Of a stretch of 64,000 nucleotides of DNA, positions 10,312 through 21,332 are shown piece by piece; within the stretch, counting starts at the first letter, position 1; each line of letters begins with the position of its first letter. The translations under genes and the position numbers were made by a program. The DNA comes from Catenaria anguillulae PL171 (Eukaryota; Blastocladiomycota; Blastocladiomycetes; Blastocladiales; Catenariaceae): contig MCFL01000081.1 of NCBI GenBank assembly GCA_002102555.1, forward strand, positions 1 through 64,000, given 5' to 3'. The notes below the pieces were generated by a model. It was not told the DNA's origin and ran no database searches. It saw only the letters and a program-made list of their open reading frames with translations.

Positions 10312-12914
10312 TTACGCAGCTGTCATTGATTGATCTCCCGCGGCACCTGTTTGCTTTCCCTCCTTTGCCCACATTTCCGAGAGCGCCTGCATCACCTCTT
10401 TATGCGACTTGCCAGCCTGCTTGACCTGCCCATACCTCTCCTTGACAAACTCCTGATACGCCGACGGCTTCCTCGTGCTTGTCGGCTGCCCTTGCACTTG
10501 GCTCCCACCGGCCACCTGCAACCTCAACTTTCCACCATTACACGCTCCACAGGCCTGCCTTTGCACATCGACCGACTTGGAGTGCCTGCCAAACGCATAC
10601 CCACACACGGTGCACACGTACGTGTACTTGAAATTGATGGTATAGTCGTGGCACGTGGTCACCTCGAGCTGCGGGAACGCACGCGTGGCACGCTTGGCCC
10701 AGTGCCAGAACCGTGGGCCGTGTGGGGGCTTGGCAACGTGGTCAAGCACCCAGGCGGCCACGTGGCACAGTTCGTGCAAGAGGGTACGGCGCAGTTTCTC
10801 TATATCCAAGTCGGTCGTGAGGAACTATCCGATCAAGCAAATGAATGAGCGATTGCATTGGGCGTACCTTCAGAATCCAACACCTTGACACTCAACTCGA
10901 CGCGTGCATCGTACACCCATCCGTCGTCGGCCACCTTGCGTTCCGGCGGAACGGGCCGGTCGGTCGACGGTTTGAATCGGGATGGCCATGCTCGGCCGGC
11001 GGTCGTGCACAGACGCTTGTTCCATTCGATGGTCAAGTTGGACGGCAGCTGGTTGTCGAAAACGCGCTGGTTGAACTCGGTGAAGGCTTGGGCGGTGAGC
11101 GAGTCGCGGGCGCGCTTGAAGGCAGTTGATGTGAGTGCGGGTGTTGTGGGTGTTGCAGGGACACCTGCAAATGTGGGTGAGCCAGTGAGTTGGAATCACA
11201 TTTGTGTGTATGGGTGCCAAAACATACGAGGAGCATCACGGAACTTTGGCGTGGGTCTGGCGACCCTTTCCATGCCCTTGTCGCCGTCATCGTCACTGTC
11301 GTCAATAAACGACGAATCGTACCCGCCCTCGTCTACTTGTGCCCCATCCGACCATTCAACCTCTTCAGCCTCCGAACCGCTCGCATCTTGGCCCGAATCA
11401 CGAGTGCGGTCCTCATCCTCATCGTCCTCGTCCTCATCGTCGTCACTGCCAACAACAACCGCCGCCCGCCTCACTCTCCCAGCACCACCCGCCATTCCGC
11501 CATCGTCCCGCCTCGGCGTAAACCGCGTCCGTAACAGCTCAATCTTCTTTTGAATCGCCCCACCTGTCCGCCTTGGCGTGTTTCGCGACGCGCCAGCCTG
11601 TGCACGAATGGGAGCACGCCGCGTTGGCGTACCTGGTGCCGGATCCGAGTCCGAGTCCGAGTCCGAGTCCGAGTCCGAGTCGGACAAATCAATCGACACG
11701 ACGGGTCGTCGGGGTGTGCGAAACGAGGGTGTGGATGGAGGCGGTGGACGGGTGGCGGTGGACGGCGAGGGGGACGAGTCCGAGTCGGACAGAATCACAA
11801 CGGTGCGCTGCTTGGTGGGCGGGTTGGGTCCTGGGGTGCTTGAAACAAAGACGATCAGGTCGTCGTCATCATCTCCAGCATTATCATCATTGATATGATT
11901 TGAGTGTGTTTTGGGTGTTGGTGATGCAACTGAATGGCGACCCGAATTGTGCGAGGGACTTGACGGATCAAGCGAGGCTGGTCGAGGCGGTGTACATTCG
12001 GGAACAAGCAATGACGCAGGCGACGAACTCGCCCGTTGCAAGCGGGTTGGTGATGGCAGGTTGACTGGCGTGCGCACAAATGAGATACCGCTGGTGCTGG
12101 AAAACACGCCGAGCGAAAACCTTGGCCGGCTGGGTGGTGTCAAGGATTGGCGCGACCGTTTTGGTGCATGGACGGCTGACGACGGGGTAAGTTGCGAGGA
12201 TGTGCGTGCGGATTTGGCCTTGGATTTGGTTGCAGCCGCGGCTGCTGCTTCGAGACTGGGTGAGGTCGGGTCGCGGTCTTGGATTGTGTTGGCAGAGCCG
12301 GTATCAATGGAGAGTGAGGCCAGCGAGCGCTCGAGAGCGACGTCAGATGCAGAAGGTGGTGGGCGAGTTGGAGTTTCGGGAAGTGCCGGCGACGACGCAG
12401 ACAAGGGTTGACAAGCGGCGTTGCTCGGGGATAGCGACAGGGTCGAGCTTGGTTTGGATGATGGTACGGGCCGCGGCGTCACCGACCTAGGGCTCGGACT
12501 GCCCCCAGTTGATTGAGGCCGTTGGCTGGAACGCCCAATCCGTTCGTCTGATGCCGGCCCCTCGGCATGACTCGCAAGTGCAGCAGCCAAGTCGTTGACG
12601 GCAGACTCGACTCGATCAATCAGTTCCACAACGATCGGCTCTTTCACGCCATCAATGCCGGGCCCTGATCCGGCAGCGTGACTTTGGACCAGGAGATCTC
12701 GGTTGCAGTGGGCGGCAAGCTGAGCGAGCAGGATGGAAAGCGACCGTAGCTTATCGGCGGGACCGTGAGCGGTGCAAGTCGATGGCTGGGCGGAAGCTTC
12801 CTTGACTGCTGGGTTTTGCGAGACGGCCGCAGTGGGCGTGAGATCGCAGTTGGTGGGCGAGGGCGATCGCGCTTCAAGGTGCTGCCCGTCAGTGTGAGTG
12901 CCAGAGGAAAGCAT
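10312..12914 (-). CDS. GCNA/ACRC-type SprT protease with acidic SIM-rich tail
   Basis: Three exons on the minus strand, 12914-11228, 11164-10868 and 10799-10312, give 823 aa. Introns are 63 and 68 bp, and both restore frame and the family sequence KVLDSEEKLRRTLLHELCH. The SprT domain carries HELCH (Zn ligands and catalytic Glu, near residue 671) and a CTVC...CGAC zinc ribbon. This domain order matches GCNA/ACRC, nuclear proteases that cut DNA-protein crosslinks. The N-terminal two thirds is disordered, rich in Ser, Pro and Asp. It has three hydrophobic-acidic SUMO-interaction-like motifs (DLIVFV, VVILSDSD, VVSIDLSDSD, residues about 350-410) and a long (SD)n run. The open frame reaches only a GTG upstream, so ATG at 12914 is the start. 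Confidence 0.88.
11644..11685 (-). repeat. Hexanucleotide microsatellite coding for Ser-Asp
   Basis: About seven tandem TCCGAG units (plus-strand reading) encode the (SD)n acidic run of the GCNA-like protein. The same hexamer makes a Ser-Glu/Asp run in NOM1 near 35851-35890. Confidence 0.85.
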
Positions 12915-13178
12915 GGTCGAGCTCAGACAAGGAAGTTTCACAGAGTCTATGATGTCTTCTTCGTGTGACGCTCAAGGGTGAGTGATTGGTTTGGCTTCAA
13001 AGTCCTATGTATAGTCCGGTGTGACCAGCATGATCTGTGGTGAGATGGCCAACGACGGCATCAATTTCTTAATGACGACTGCCAGTGGATCGGATTGGTG
13101 AAATGGCATGGTATGGTATCAAGTTCTACCCAAGTGCAGACGAATCACCATGGCCGTCTCACAGCGCACTCGCACTCG

Positions 13179-15433
13179 TCAGTATCGCCTTGACGAGTCG
13201 CCACCGCCAGGCACAAATGGCTTGTCGAGCTCGGCCAACGAGTCAAGGAACACCTTGCCAGTGGTGCGCACGGATTCCCCACCGCCATCACCCACGTGCG
13301 CCTGCGCAACTGCCATGATACCCGAAAGCAACTGCTCCCTGAGCTCGACCGTCATCAGGTCCAACCACCGCAGTGTCCCGCACTTTGCCTTGGTTGCCCT
13401 CACCACGGCCGCGATCGCCGCCGCCTGCTCTTGACTCACACTCGCCCTCGGCCCATCATGATCCACATCCATCATCGCCTGTGACTGCCTCCACACTCCC
13501 ATGCCCATCTCATGCATCAACCCAACCAGTCGGATCGCACACATGTTTGCTGCTTCACTTGCCTCCCAAAGCTCGATTGCCACCGCAAGATCCGCCGTCA
13601 CACCAGAACACACACGGTCAATTAACGTGGCCATGAGACGCATGTACTCTTGACTGGTCAGCGGCGAGAACTCGCACCACTCTGTCCAAGTCGTGATCCA
13701 CTTGACCTGTTGGCGGAGATACCGCAAATAGTCCCACTGGATGCGCGGGTCAACCAAAGGGCAGTCAAACAGGACGACACCCAGTGAAGCGGGCGGCCAG
13801 TCGATTGAGTTGGGGATGAGGATAGCGTCGGTCCAGTCGATTGAGCACGGCAGATGAGACAGGATGGCCGAGTAGACAGCGGGTGGGTCCGGGACGTGGT
13901 AAATCGACGCCTTGAGCGCTGCGCAAGGCTGCAAGTGCATGAGTCTCTAAGATGTTTGTGAAAGAAACGAATGCAAATGTGTACTGTACCGTTGCGAACC
14001 ACTAGGACCACCTCTTGTTCCGTTGCACAGCTTGCCAACACTAGAAAAATCAACTCGTGCTCGCGGCAATACTCACCCTTGTACAATAGATTGGCCTTGT
14101 GCTCGGTGCTCAATAGTCCGTGCTCGAGTGCCAGATTCAATTCTACCCGGCACCCACAATCATACCCCTCGGGCTCGTTCATTTCCCAATCCACAACCAT
14201 GCTCGCAAGCACATGTGCATCGTCAATCCAGGTTTGATCTTGGACAATGTACGGTAAGTCGTACTCCATAAACACTTGCGAAGCAATCGGGTACGACCCT
14301 GGGTACAAACTCTTCATGTGGTGCGAGACGAATGGGTCGCCGAGCCGTGCGCCATGCGACTCGTACCAGGAAAGAACGTTGAGGACACGATCGGCCGTGG
14401 ACGCGGGAACCGTGACTTGCGAGAGGGTGTGCAAGATAGCTGCTTGCATGTGCTGCGTCGATGTGATGGTCTGTGTAACTTGCCTGAAAGCGGTCGTGGA
14501 TGAAAATGAATGTCGAATGACGGCGAGTGCGTCGGGCGACCAGTCAAACGATGCCAGCAGGCACAGAAAAGTCGGATAGCTGACGGAGGGATCCTTGTGA
14601 AAGAGGACGAGCGTGGAGAGGTCAGACAGCAAGTGAGAGCGGTTGTCGATCATGAAGTGGGACCAGAGTGAGATGGGGGCAGAGATAGTTGCCAATGACG
14701 GGTAGCGATTGAGGACATGTGTCAGTGTTTGCTGAAGCAGGTCGAATTGCGAAGTGCGAATGAAAAAGTGTGTGAGCAAGAGGGCGTCACACAGCGGCTG
14801 CCAGTTGGGGAATTCGAGTGTGCCCCTGTCCAGACCGCTTGTGACAAACGAACGCTCGTTGCGAATGGCTCTCATCTCGGCGACAATATCCAAGCGACCA
14901 TCCGCGCGACCGTGCCGACCGCCAAGCGGCCCATGAAAGCCTAATAGCCACTCGATGAAATCCTGGGTCAACATGGTTGGTCGCGCATTCGGCGCGGCTT
15001 GCTGCGGGGCCATGCCTGTTGCAACTCGATATGCACCGCCAATAGCACTCGGCGCAAGCGCTTTGAGATAGTACGAAAGCCTTGATTCGATTTGCGCCAC
15101 CCACGAGTAGCTCAGGTTGGCGTCGCGACATTTCTTGGCTGGCGAGTTGTAGCTGGTGTTGACGACCTTTGGGTCAAACTCTGGGTTGAGAAAGATGACC
15201 AAGTGTGCCCAAGTAGCCCAAGTGCGATGAGTGGGAGAGCCGGGAGTGCCGAATGCATTCAAGGTCAAGTGGCAGGTCGCTGGCAAGCGTGGCGACGGCT
15301 GGCACAGCGAGAGGATGTTGAGCCAGAGCTCAGCGGGCAGCAGCGCGTAGGGCGAATCGGACATGAGGAAAGTGCTGAGTATACGGCGGAACGATCGAAA
15401 CACATTGCAGCGAGTGCAGTTGCGAGATCTCAT
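13179..15433 (-). CDS. F-box-like protein, paralog 1
   Basis: Two exons, 15433-13990 and 13918-13179, give 727 aa. The 71-bp intron is placed by homology. The paralog at 51642 has a phase-1 intron at the same position, and joining G|CG restores ALKASIY in place of that gene's VFVHASF. The long first open frame runs through the intron by chance. Near the N-terminus LLPAELWLNILSLCQPSPRL is an F-box-like helix pair (LPxELLxxIL), followed by ATCxxL. The rest is helical and shared with two other genes in the window. An SCF-type adaptor role is inferred from the F-box only. A second ATG at 15364 (MSDSPYALLP) places the F-box right at the start, as in the paralogs, and may be the true start. Confidence 0.78.
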
Positions 15434-16466
15434 AGTGACTGTTGACTGATTCTGTCACTGACAATGGGCGCAAGTGACTGGCAGCGATCGTTTTCAGAGC
15501 AATGATGTGCAAAAGCAAGAATTAAAGACTGCAATCAACTTGACATGTATTAATACCTTTCGGAGCCAGACAACATTAGTAGGAGTACTAATTAGTACTC
15601 CTGATATGAGAGAGGAAGAACGGAGTCTGTGTCAGCATCGGAATTACTCTACTAGAATCTGCTAACGAGGAGTGTTCGCCAAGACTGGGGTTTGCACGTC
15701 AGGCTTCGTTTTCCTCATGAAGCAACCAGCTGTCCAGAAATCAATGGTTTTTGGACTGAATGATTGTTGGCAGATGTTGACGGGCGGTAAACAGACAACT
15801 GCCTGCCTGCACCTCGCCTACGTAGTCCCAAGCAGCAGCCCCCGTGCCCGCCCAGGTCCTTTCTTGTCTTGTTGTCTCACATCCAATTTGTTTTGTATGT
15901 TGGCGATGATTGCCCGGCGATTGAGATCATGGGACCGTAAACACGGTGGAGACTGCGCATTTCATTATCTATGATACTCAACGGCAACGTCAACGTCAAC
16001 GTCATACGTCTTGCTTGTGACTCGGATGGGGGCTCGTTCCTCGACTGTCTCGTACTCTCTCGTCATCGCGATTTCCGACGCCGCCAAGACCAAAACGAGC
16101 GCTGGTGCCTGTCGGGCAAGTTGGCACATACAGCCACTCTCCTTGAGGACAGCGCATGCTTGGCCGGGGCGACTGCGACTCGCCTCGTTTGATGATTGAA
16201 TACAAACTTCCGTTTCATATCAAGTCATGTACGGTACATGTATGTAGCATGCAAAAGGTGGACGTTTTGATGCATGTGCATGCAAGTTTTGGTACACCGT
16301 GACGACGCCGGATGTCCCATCAAGGGTTCTCCGTGCTTTGTTCTCCCGTTTCCCACGAGGAGGCGATCCACGTCAATTAGAGTCTATTGCCTGCACGCCC
16401 TTGTTTTGCTCGACTTGTCTCGACTCCCGATGTATTTCCGGATGCGCTCATGCGCCGCCACGTAAG
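15434..16466. other. Divergent intergenic region
   Basis: About 1 kb between the minus-strand F-box-like gene and the plus-strand WOPR gene. There are no convincing open frames. A short triple ACGTCA repeat-like run lies near 15985-16003. Confidence 0.35.
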
Positions 16467-16472
16467 TATAAA
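16467..16472 (+). promoter_or_regulatory. TATA box of the WOPR gene
   Basis: TATAAA about 170 bases before the ATG at 16643. This spacing fits a 5' leader of roughly 140 bases. Confidence 0.45.
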
Positions 16473-16642
16473 GAGCGAGCGCTGCCCGCACGAACACTCG
16501 TGCCATACATATCCGTCATTCCGAACACGACCCTTCATCATCCCACCGTTCGACAAGCATTTCCTCGCCTGCTTTCCACCATCTTGACCCCCTTCCACCA
16601 CTCGGATCGATCACCAACCTCCTCCATACACACAGTACCATC

Positions 16643-18722
16643 ATGAACGCAGTCTCGACTGGACATCCTTCCATTGAAGGGACCTCGGAATCGGTGCGCT
16701 ATCCGCTCTTCCTATTCACATGTCTCGCACGATTGACCTGTCTCGGGGGTTGGGGATCGGACGGTCGCAAGTGTACGCTCACACCACCGAGTCTTCCTAT
16801 GTAGTTCTTTGGAAACCTCGAGTTCGTTCAGGATGTGTTGTTGATTGTCGAAGCCTGCCGGCAAGGGTTATTGCCTCGCTCAGTGCGCCGGTTACGAGAC
16901 GGGGATCGTTCATCCGCGATTCGGCCCGGATCCGTGTTTGTGTGGAAGTCCAACGAGGCCGGAATGAGGCGGTGGACCGACGGCAAGAGTACGTCACCTT
17001 TGTCATACGTATTATTCATCCCGGCATCCATCGCATTCATACCCGGGTCCAATTCTTCCTTGTTTCTTGTCGCCTTTTTTATGCTGAATCTTGTCGCTCG
17101 CGTTGCCTGGTGCCATTGTTGGCAGCGCGTGCGCGAGCGGTACAATGTACCACCATGTACTTTGCCTTTCAATTCCTTTGCAACCTTCTACGGATCCGCC
17201 AGCTTATCGTTTTCCCATTTGCCTTGTCTGTGTTTCAATTTGTGCCGCGATTTGTCCGCAGCAGCTGACATCGACGTCATCGGAACGATTGATGACGGAG
17301 GTGGCCCATCCCATTTGCAGATCATGTCCACTCCCTCCACTATCCAACAATGTGCTCTAACTGACACTCGTCCGTACTTCAGGCTGGTCACCATCACGTT
17401 CCCATGGGTCGTTCTTGATTTATCGCGAGTGCTTACCCAAGGACCAGCTCGCGGCTATTGCAAGCGCAAACGCTGCAAACAACGCGGCCGACTCCTCGAC
17501 TTCCGCATCTGCCGACCAGCGCCAAACCTCGCCAAGTCAAATCGCCGTTACAGACCTTGGCAATGGATTGCAAATCAAGCACGGTCACCGTGGCGACTAT
17601 TGCCCACTGCCCAACGGCCTCGTCAAGCGCACCATCTCCGTTCCTGTGGCCGCTGACGGTACTACATACAATGTGGTCAACTACGTCCATGCCGATGATG
17701 CAAGCAATGCCGGGCTGCCGACGCCGTCAACAGATCGCTGGTTGTGCCAACGTGGTGTCACTTTGGAAAGCATGTCCTGGAGCATGTACCCATCCGTCGT
17801 CAACTCGATTTTGCTCAACAAGGCGGCTGGCTCCAGTTCGGCGACACCGACGGGCGACCGTCTTGGCAATGCAGCCGCATCACTGCCGTCCCGGCACGTC
17901 AATTCGCAACTCGAACCAGGCCGCTCCCGACAGCACCATTCCATGTCTCGTCCGCGCGGGTCAAGCTTCAACGCGCACCAAGGGCCGGTACAGGGAGCAA
18001 CGACCGTGTCTTATTCCTCAAGTCAGAACAATGGCAGCTCGAGCGAGCCGAGTCCTTGGCCGATGGCGCCGCCCACCTTGCCCCAGTACCCTCCTCACTC
18101 AATCCCAATCAATGAACCTTCGGTGGCCCATCACCAAGAATCGCCCCTCCGGCCCCCAGCAACCTACTCCAACCCGGCCTTTCCCCACATGCCTGGTCAC
18201 TCCAGCTTCGCATCTCCAATCCCGTCACCTCCTCTGTACGCCCCACCTACCTCGCCCCTGCTCCTCTCATCGTCAGCCCCAAATCTGTCGCCCATTTCGC
18301 TCGCAAGCCGCCCCAGATCGTCCACCGCCTCATCTGCTTCCTCGCTCGTGATGCGTGAAGCCTGGGCAAGTGTTCAACGGCCCGCGCCATACCCGAGCCC
18401 ACGCGGCTCATGCCCAGTGTCGCCGGTGCGGTCCAGTGACGCCACTGCCGGCGATCTCGAGCTTGCGCCAATTCTGGCGCCGATTGCGTCCACGCGCACG
18501 TATCCGTTGCCCGCCATTGGGGTGACGGATCGCAGGTCAGACAGCACGGGACAAGACACGCATGTCAGTGCAAGACTTGGTGGCGCGATGGAACCAGTTT
18601 ACGTGGAGCCTGGGTGGGCTACTGTGCCTTCGAGTGGTGTTGGGTACCGAGTGGGCGGCGGGCGACCATTGTCGGATGGGTCGGGAACTGGTGCATTCAG
18701 GCCGTTCCCACCTCCTGTCTAG
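16643..18722 (+). CDS. WOPR-domain transcription regulator (Gti1/Pac2, Wor1/Ryp1 family)
   Basis: Three exons, 16643-16693, 16805-16988 and 17383-18722, give 524 aa. The WOPR domain is split: FFGN...VLLIVEACRQGLLPR, then IRPGSVFVWKSNEAGMRRW and TDGK end exon 2. After a 394-bp intron with a CTAAC branch site and TTCAG acceptor, SWSPSRSHGSFLIYREC resumes in frame. These are the family's hallmark blocks (EACR, GSVFVW, RWTDGKxWSPSR, FLIYRE). The rest is a disordered Ser/Pro/Ala-rich region. WOPR proteins bind DNA and control morphology, sporulation or virulence switches in other fungi; the target here is unknown. The first donor (TCG|GTGCGC) is weak, so exon 1 is the least certain part. The second intron is several times longer than the usual 60-130 bp in this window. 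Confidence 0.88.
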
Positions 18723-19695
18723 GAATAGCGATTCGACGAGCTAGGTTCCATCACGCACAGCTTCAGTGGCGGCATTCACTTCGGCCTCGGAGGCTCGAGT
18801 GTGCTCTCGCTTGTTTTACCTCGTTGTTTCTTCTCTCCCATATCCTGATTCCACGGTATTGATCACATGCTTGTACGATACATTCCTAAACATGTTTATG
18901 TCCGTTATTGATTGTTCCCTTCCTTCCCGCCCAGGCAGTGGACAAGCATCTGACCACAAGCCATATGGTCCATCTTCCACATCACCGTCGCGGTTTGTGG
19001 CGGCAGGCCGAGGACAGTGGCCATGGCGGCGAACATTGGCGGCATTACCGCCGGATCTCATTGTTCAATACTTAATTCATAATACATCATGCATGCATAT
19101 GCTGCCTGCCGACTGCGCAAACAAAGCATGCGGCTCAGTGTCAGCTGTGTCAGGCCAGGTGCCAGGCTCCAGTACCGCCACACTTGCGCGCCGTGAGGCG
19201 TTCAATCAGCATCCAACTCGGCGTGACTTACTGATTGTATGGCCTCCCAATTGGCCAGGTCATGTTTCCCACCGCGGCCATTCACTTCAGTGCACCATTG
19301 GCCCATCTTTGATGTGGACATGGATCGGTGGAAGTCGGGTCTATGCACCTAGGTAGGCAGGACGTTGGCGGCGCTCCAAACGAGGGAACATGGGAAATTT
19401 CATTTGCCCCCGCGCTGCACTTGATTGGCTGTCCCGCTTTGATGTCTCTTTCAATTAGCTGGGAGATCGTCGTCCACCTTTATCTTCATCATTCACTCAT
19501 TCACTCGCTGTGTGCCGACCGCCGACGGAACTTCTGGACGGAACTACTAATGTATGCTTCCACAACATGAAAACGGAAGCTCGTCTCTCAACAAGAAATA
19601 CAAACCACAGCACCTCCACTGGCACCTCCACTAGGTCCGCAAGAGGAAGGTACTTGGCCGATTGAAACTCCCATAATGCGGCGACCTCGTCCAAG
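18723..19695. other. Intergenic
   Basis: Nearly 1 kb with no supportable gene. It holds the 3' end of the WOPR gene and the upstream region of the third NodB-like gene. Confidence 0.3.
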
Positions 19696-20238
19696 ATGCC
19701 TGCTCTTGTCACTTTCGGGCCGGCCGTTTTGCCACTTATCATCATGATGGTTGCCCTCGTGCTGTGCTTGAACAAGTCCACACCCTTCCCGGTACACCAT
19801 GCCTCACCTCGACATGTTCCCACTTTGAAAAGGGTGCATTTTGTGCCTCCTGTGAAGCCTGCAGCAAACCGGCCGCCACTGGAAACAGGTTCGCTCGTCA
19901 TTCTGAAGTGTTTTTGAGTCACGAGGCTGACTCGCAGTCGCTGCGTGCCTTGAGGCCAAGAAAACCGAACGAAACCCAGTCCCGCCATCCAACCACCGTC
20001 TCATACCTGTGGCCTCGCGCGAAGGACCTCAACTCCACACGCCTCGCACGCCATCGTTTCGCAGCTGCAACGTGTTCTTCGGCTCAACTCGGTTCATGAA
20101 CAGTCTAGCACAAGGTCGCCTCTCGCGTCAGCGGCGGTCGACTCGACAATTCGACAAGTCATTGTCGGACCGGGATTTGGATGGGATTGGGCGACGTCAG
20201 CTTCATTCCTGACCTCCTCGTCCCCGACGTTTCCGCCC

Positions 20239-21168
20239 ATGCCTGCACGAGCTTCATGCGAGCGTGATTCAACCGATATCCGGTGTTGCCCAGCGACTGC
20301 TACAGCCAACGTGACGTTCCCAACCAGTGCGGCGAGGATCCGTGCGACTGTGGCCGTAGTTGGCGGCCAACATCCCGGTCCATCGACGCTCGCATTATCT
20401 CAAAAGCTCAAGTCATTTGGCGCTACAGCCATGTTCTACCTCCCGCTCCACTTGCTTCTGGAATTGGACGTCGAGTCGTTGGCTGATCTTCTGCGCGCCC
20501 TGGCAGACGATGGCCATACAGTCGGTCTTCGTATCGAATCTGCTCCAATATCGTTTGCTGCCATTCATTCCGCAGCAAGGCTGTACAGCAAGCTCCAGCT
20601 CGAGTTGAACGCGTCGTCGTCACAGCTTCACCTTTACCTTCCGCCATACACGCTATATCCGGGCGGCGTGAGTGAACCAGTTCGCGCGGCCTTGGCTTCA
20701 TTCAATGTGCGCCGGGTTTCGCCGAATTGGATGCTGAACGAGGACGAGATGGTGGGCCGGACAGTTGGGACAAGCGAAGTGATTCGCGGCGCTGTCTCGG
20801 AACGTATCGCATCGGCGGCCCAGAATGAAGAGGAGCAAAGAATTTTGCAGGAGAGTGGATGGATTGTTGGTGTATCGGGCGGTAGCCCGGCTGAAGTAGA
20901 CCTTGTGGCGGCAGCTCTCAGCGCCATGAAGCCGGCCGTTTCATTCGACGTGAATGGGTTGCCACCCGTCGTGGCCGATGTTGGGGTGGCTACAACGAGC
21001 GAGGGCGATGTGGTTGCTCAAGTCGCGATCGAAGAACCCGCCGCCCTAATGCCTTGCAAGGAAACCATGTGTTGGCAAGTAGATGTGGCATCTTTATCAT
21101 CCATTTCGGCGCTCGATTCGTTTGCCGACGATGTTGCCAAGACGTCCTTTGCCTTTGCATTGTGGTGA
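20239..21168 (+). CDS. NodB-like pseudoenzyme, copy 3 (3' exon, 5' end unresolved)
   Basis: At least 309 aa of the C-terminal domain are clear. The frame is open back to 19954 without an ATG until 20239, so the true start is in an upstream exon. A candidate signal peptide starts at ATG 19696 (PLIIMMVALVLCL), and a Cys-rich stretch in another frame lies at about 19800-19870, but I cannot join these confidently. The domain shows SCERDSTDIRCCP, AVVGGQHPGPST in place of the deacetylase TFDDGP motif, ATAMFYLPLHLLLEL, and ADDGHTVGLRI (NodB GHEIGNH equivalent, its metal-binding His pattern absent). It is shorter than copies 1 and 2 and seems to lack the Pro-rich linker. It is a dispersed paralog of 2672-4741 and 5574-7595. 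Confidence 0.7.
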   Translation: MPARASCERDSTDIRCCPATATANVTFPTSAARIRATVAVVGGQHPGPSTLALSQKLKSFGATAMFYLPLHLLLELDVESLADLLRALADDGHTVGLRIESAPISFAAIHSAARLYSKLQLELNASSSQLHLYLPPYTLYPGGVSEPVRAALASFNVRRVSPNWMLNEDEMVGRTVGTSEVIRGAVSERIASAAQNEEEQRILQESGWIVGVSGGSPAEVDLVAAALSAMKPAVSFDVNGLPPVVADVGVATTSEGDVVAQVAIEEPAALMPCKETMCWQVDVASLSSISALDSFADDVAKTSFAFALW

Positions 21169-21332
21169 TTCTGTCAATTTGTTTTCCGTTTCCTTCACTC
21201 AGGCAGTTTCAACGATACCCCCCTGACGTTGCCATCAGTAACCACATTCTGTATCATCTGTACATGAACATAATACAATCCAAAACCATATATGTGCGAT
21301 AACACCGCGGCTCTGCCAGAGTCACCCTGTCG

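Noticed and set aside
10858-11553. 231-codon plus-strand frame over the GCNA-like gene
   Set aside because: Low-complexity Ser/Pro product antisense to well-supported exons of a conserved protease.
13658-13989. Direct read-through of the F-box-like paralog 1 first frame to 13658
   Set aside because: Homology to paralog 2 jumps to the 13179-13918 frame through a splice-consistent 71-bp intron; the read-through tail is Ser/Arg-rich noise.
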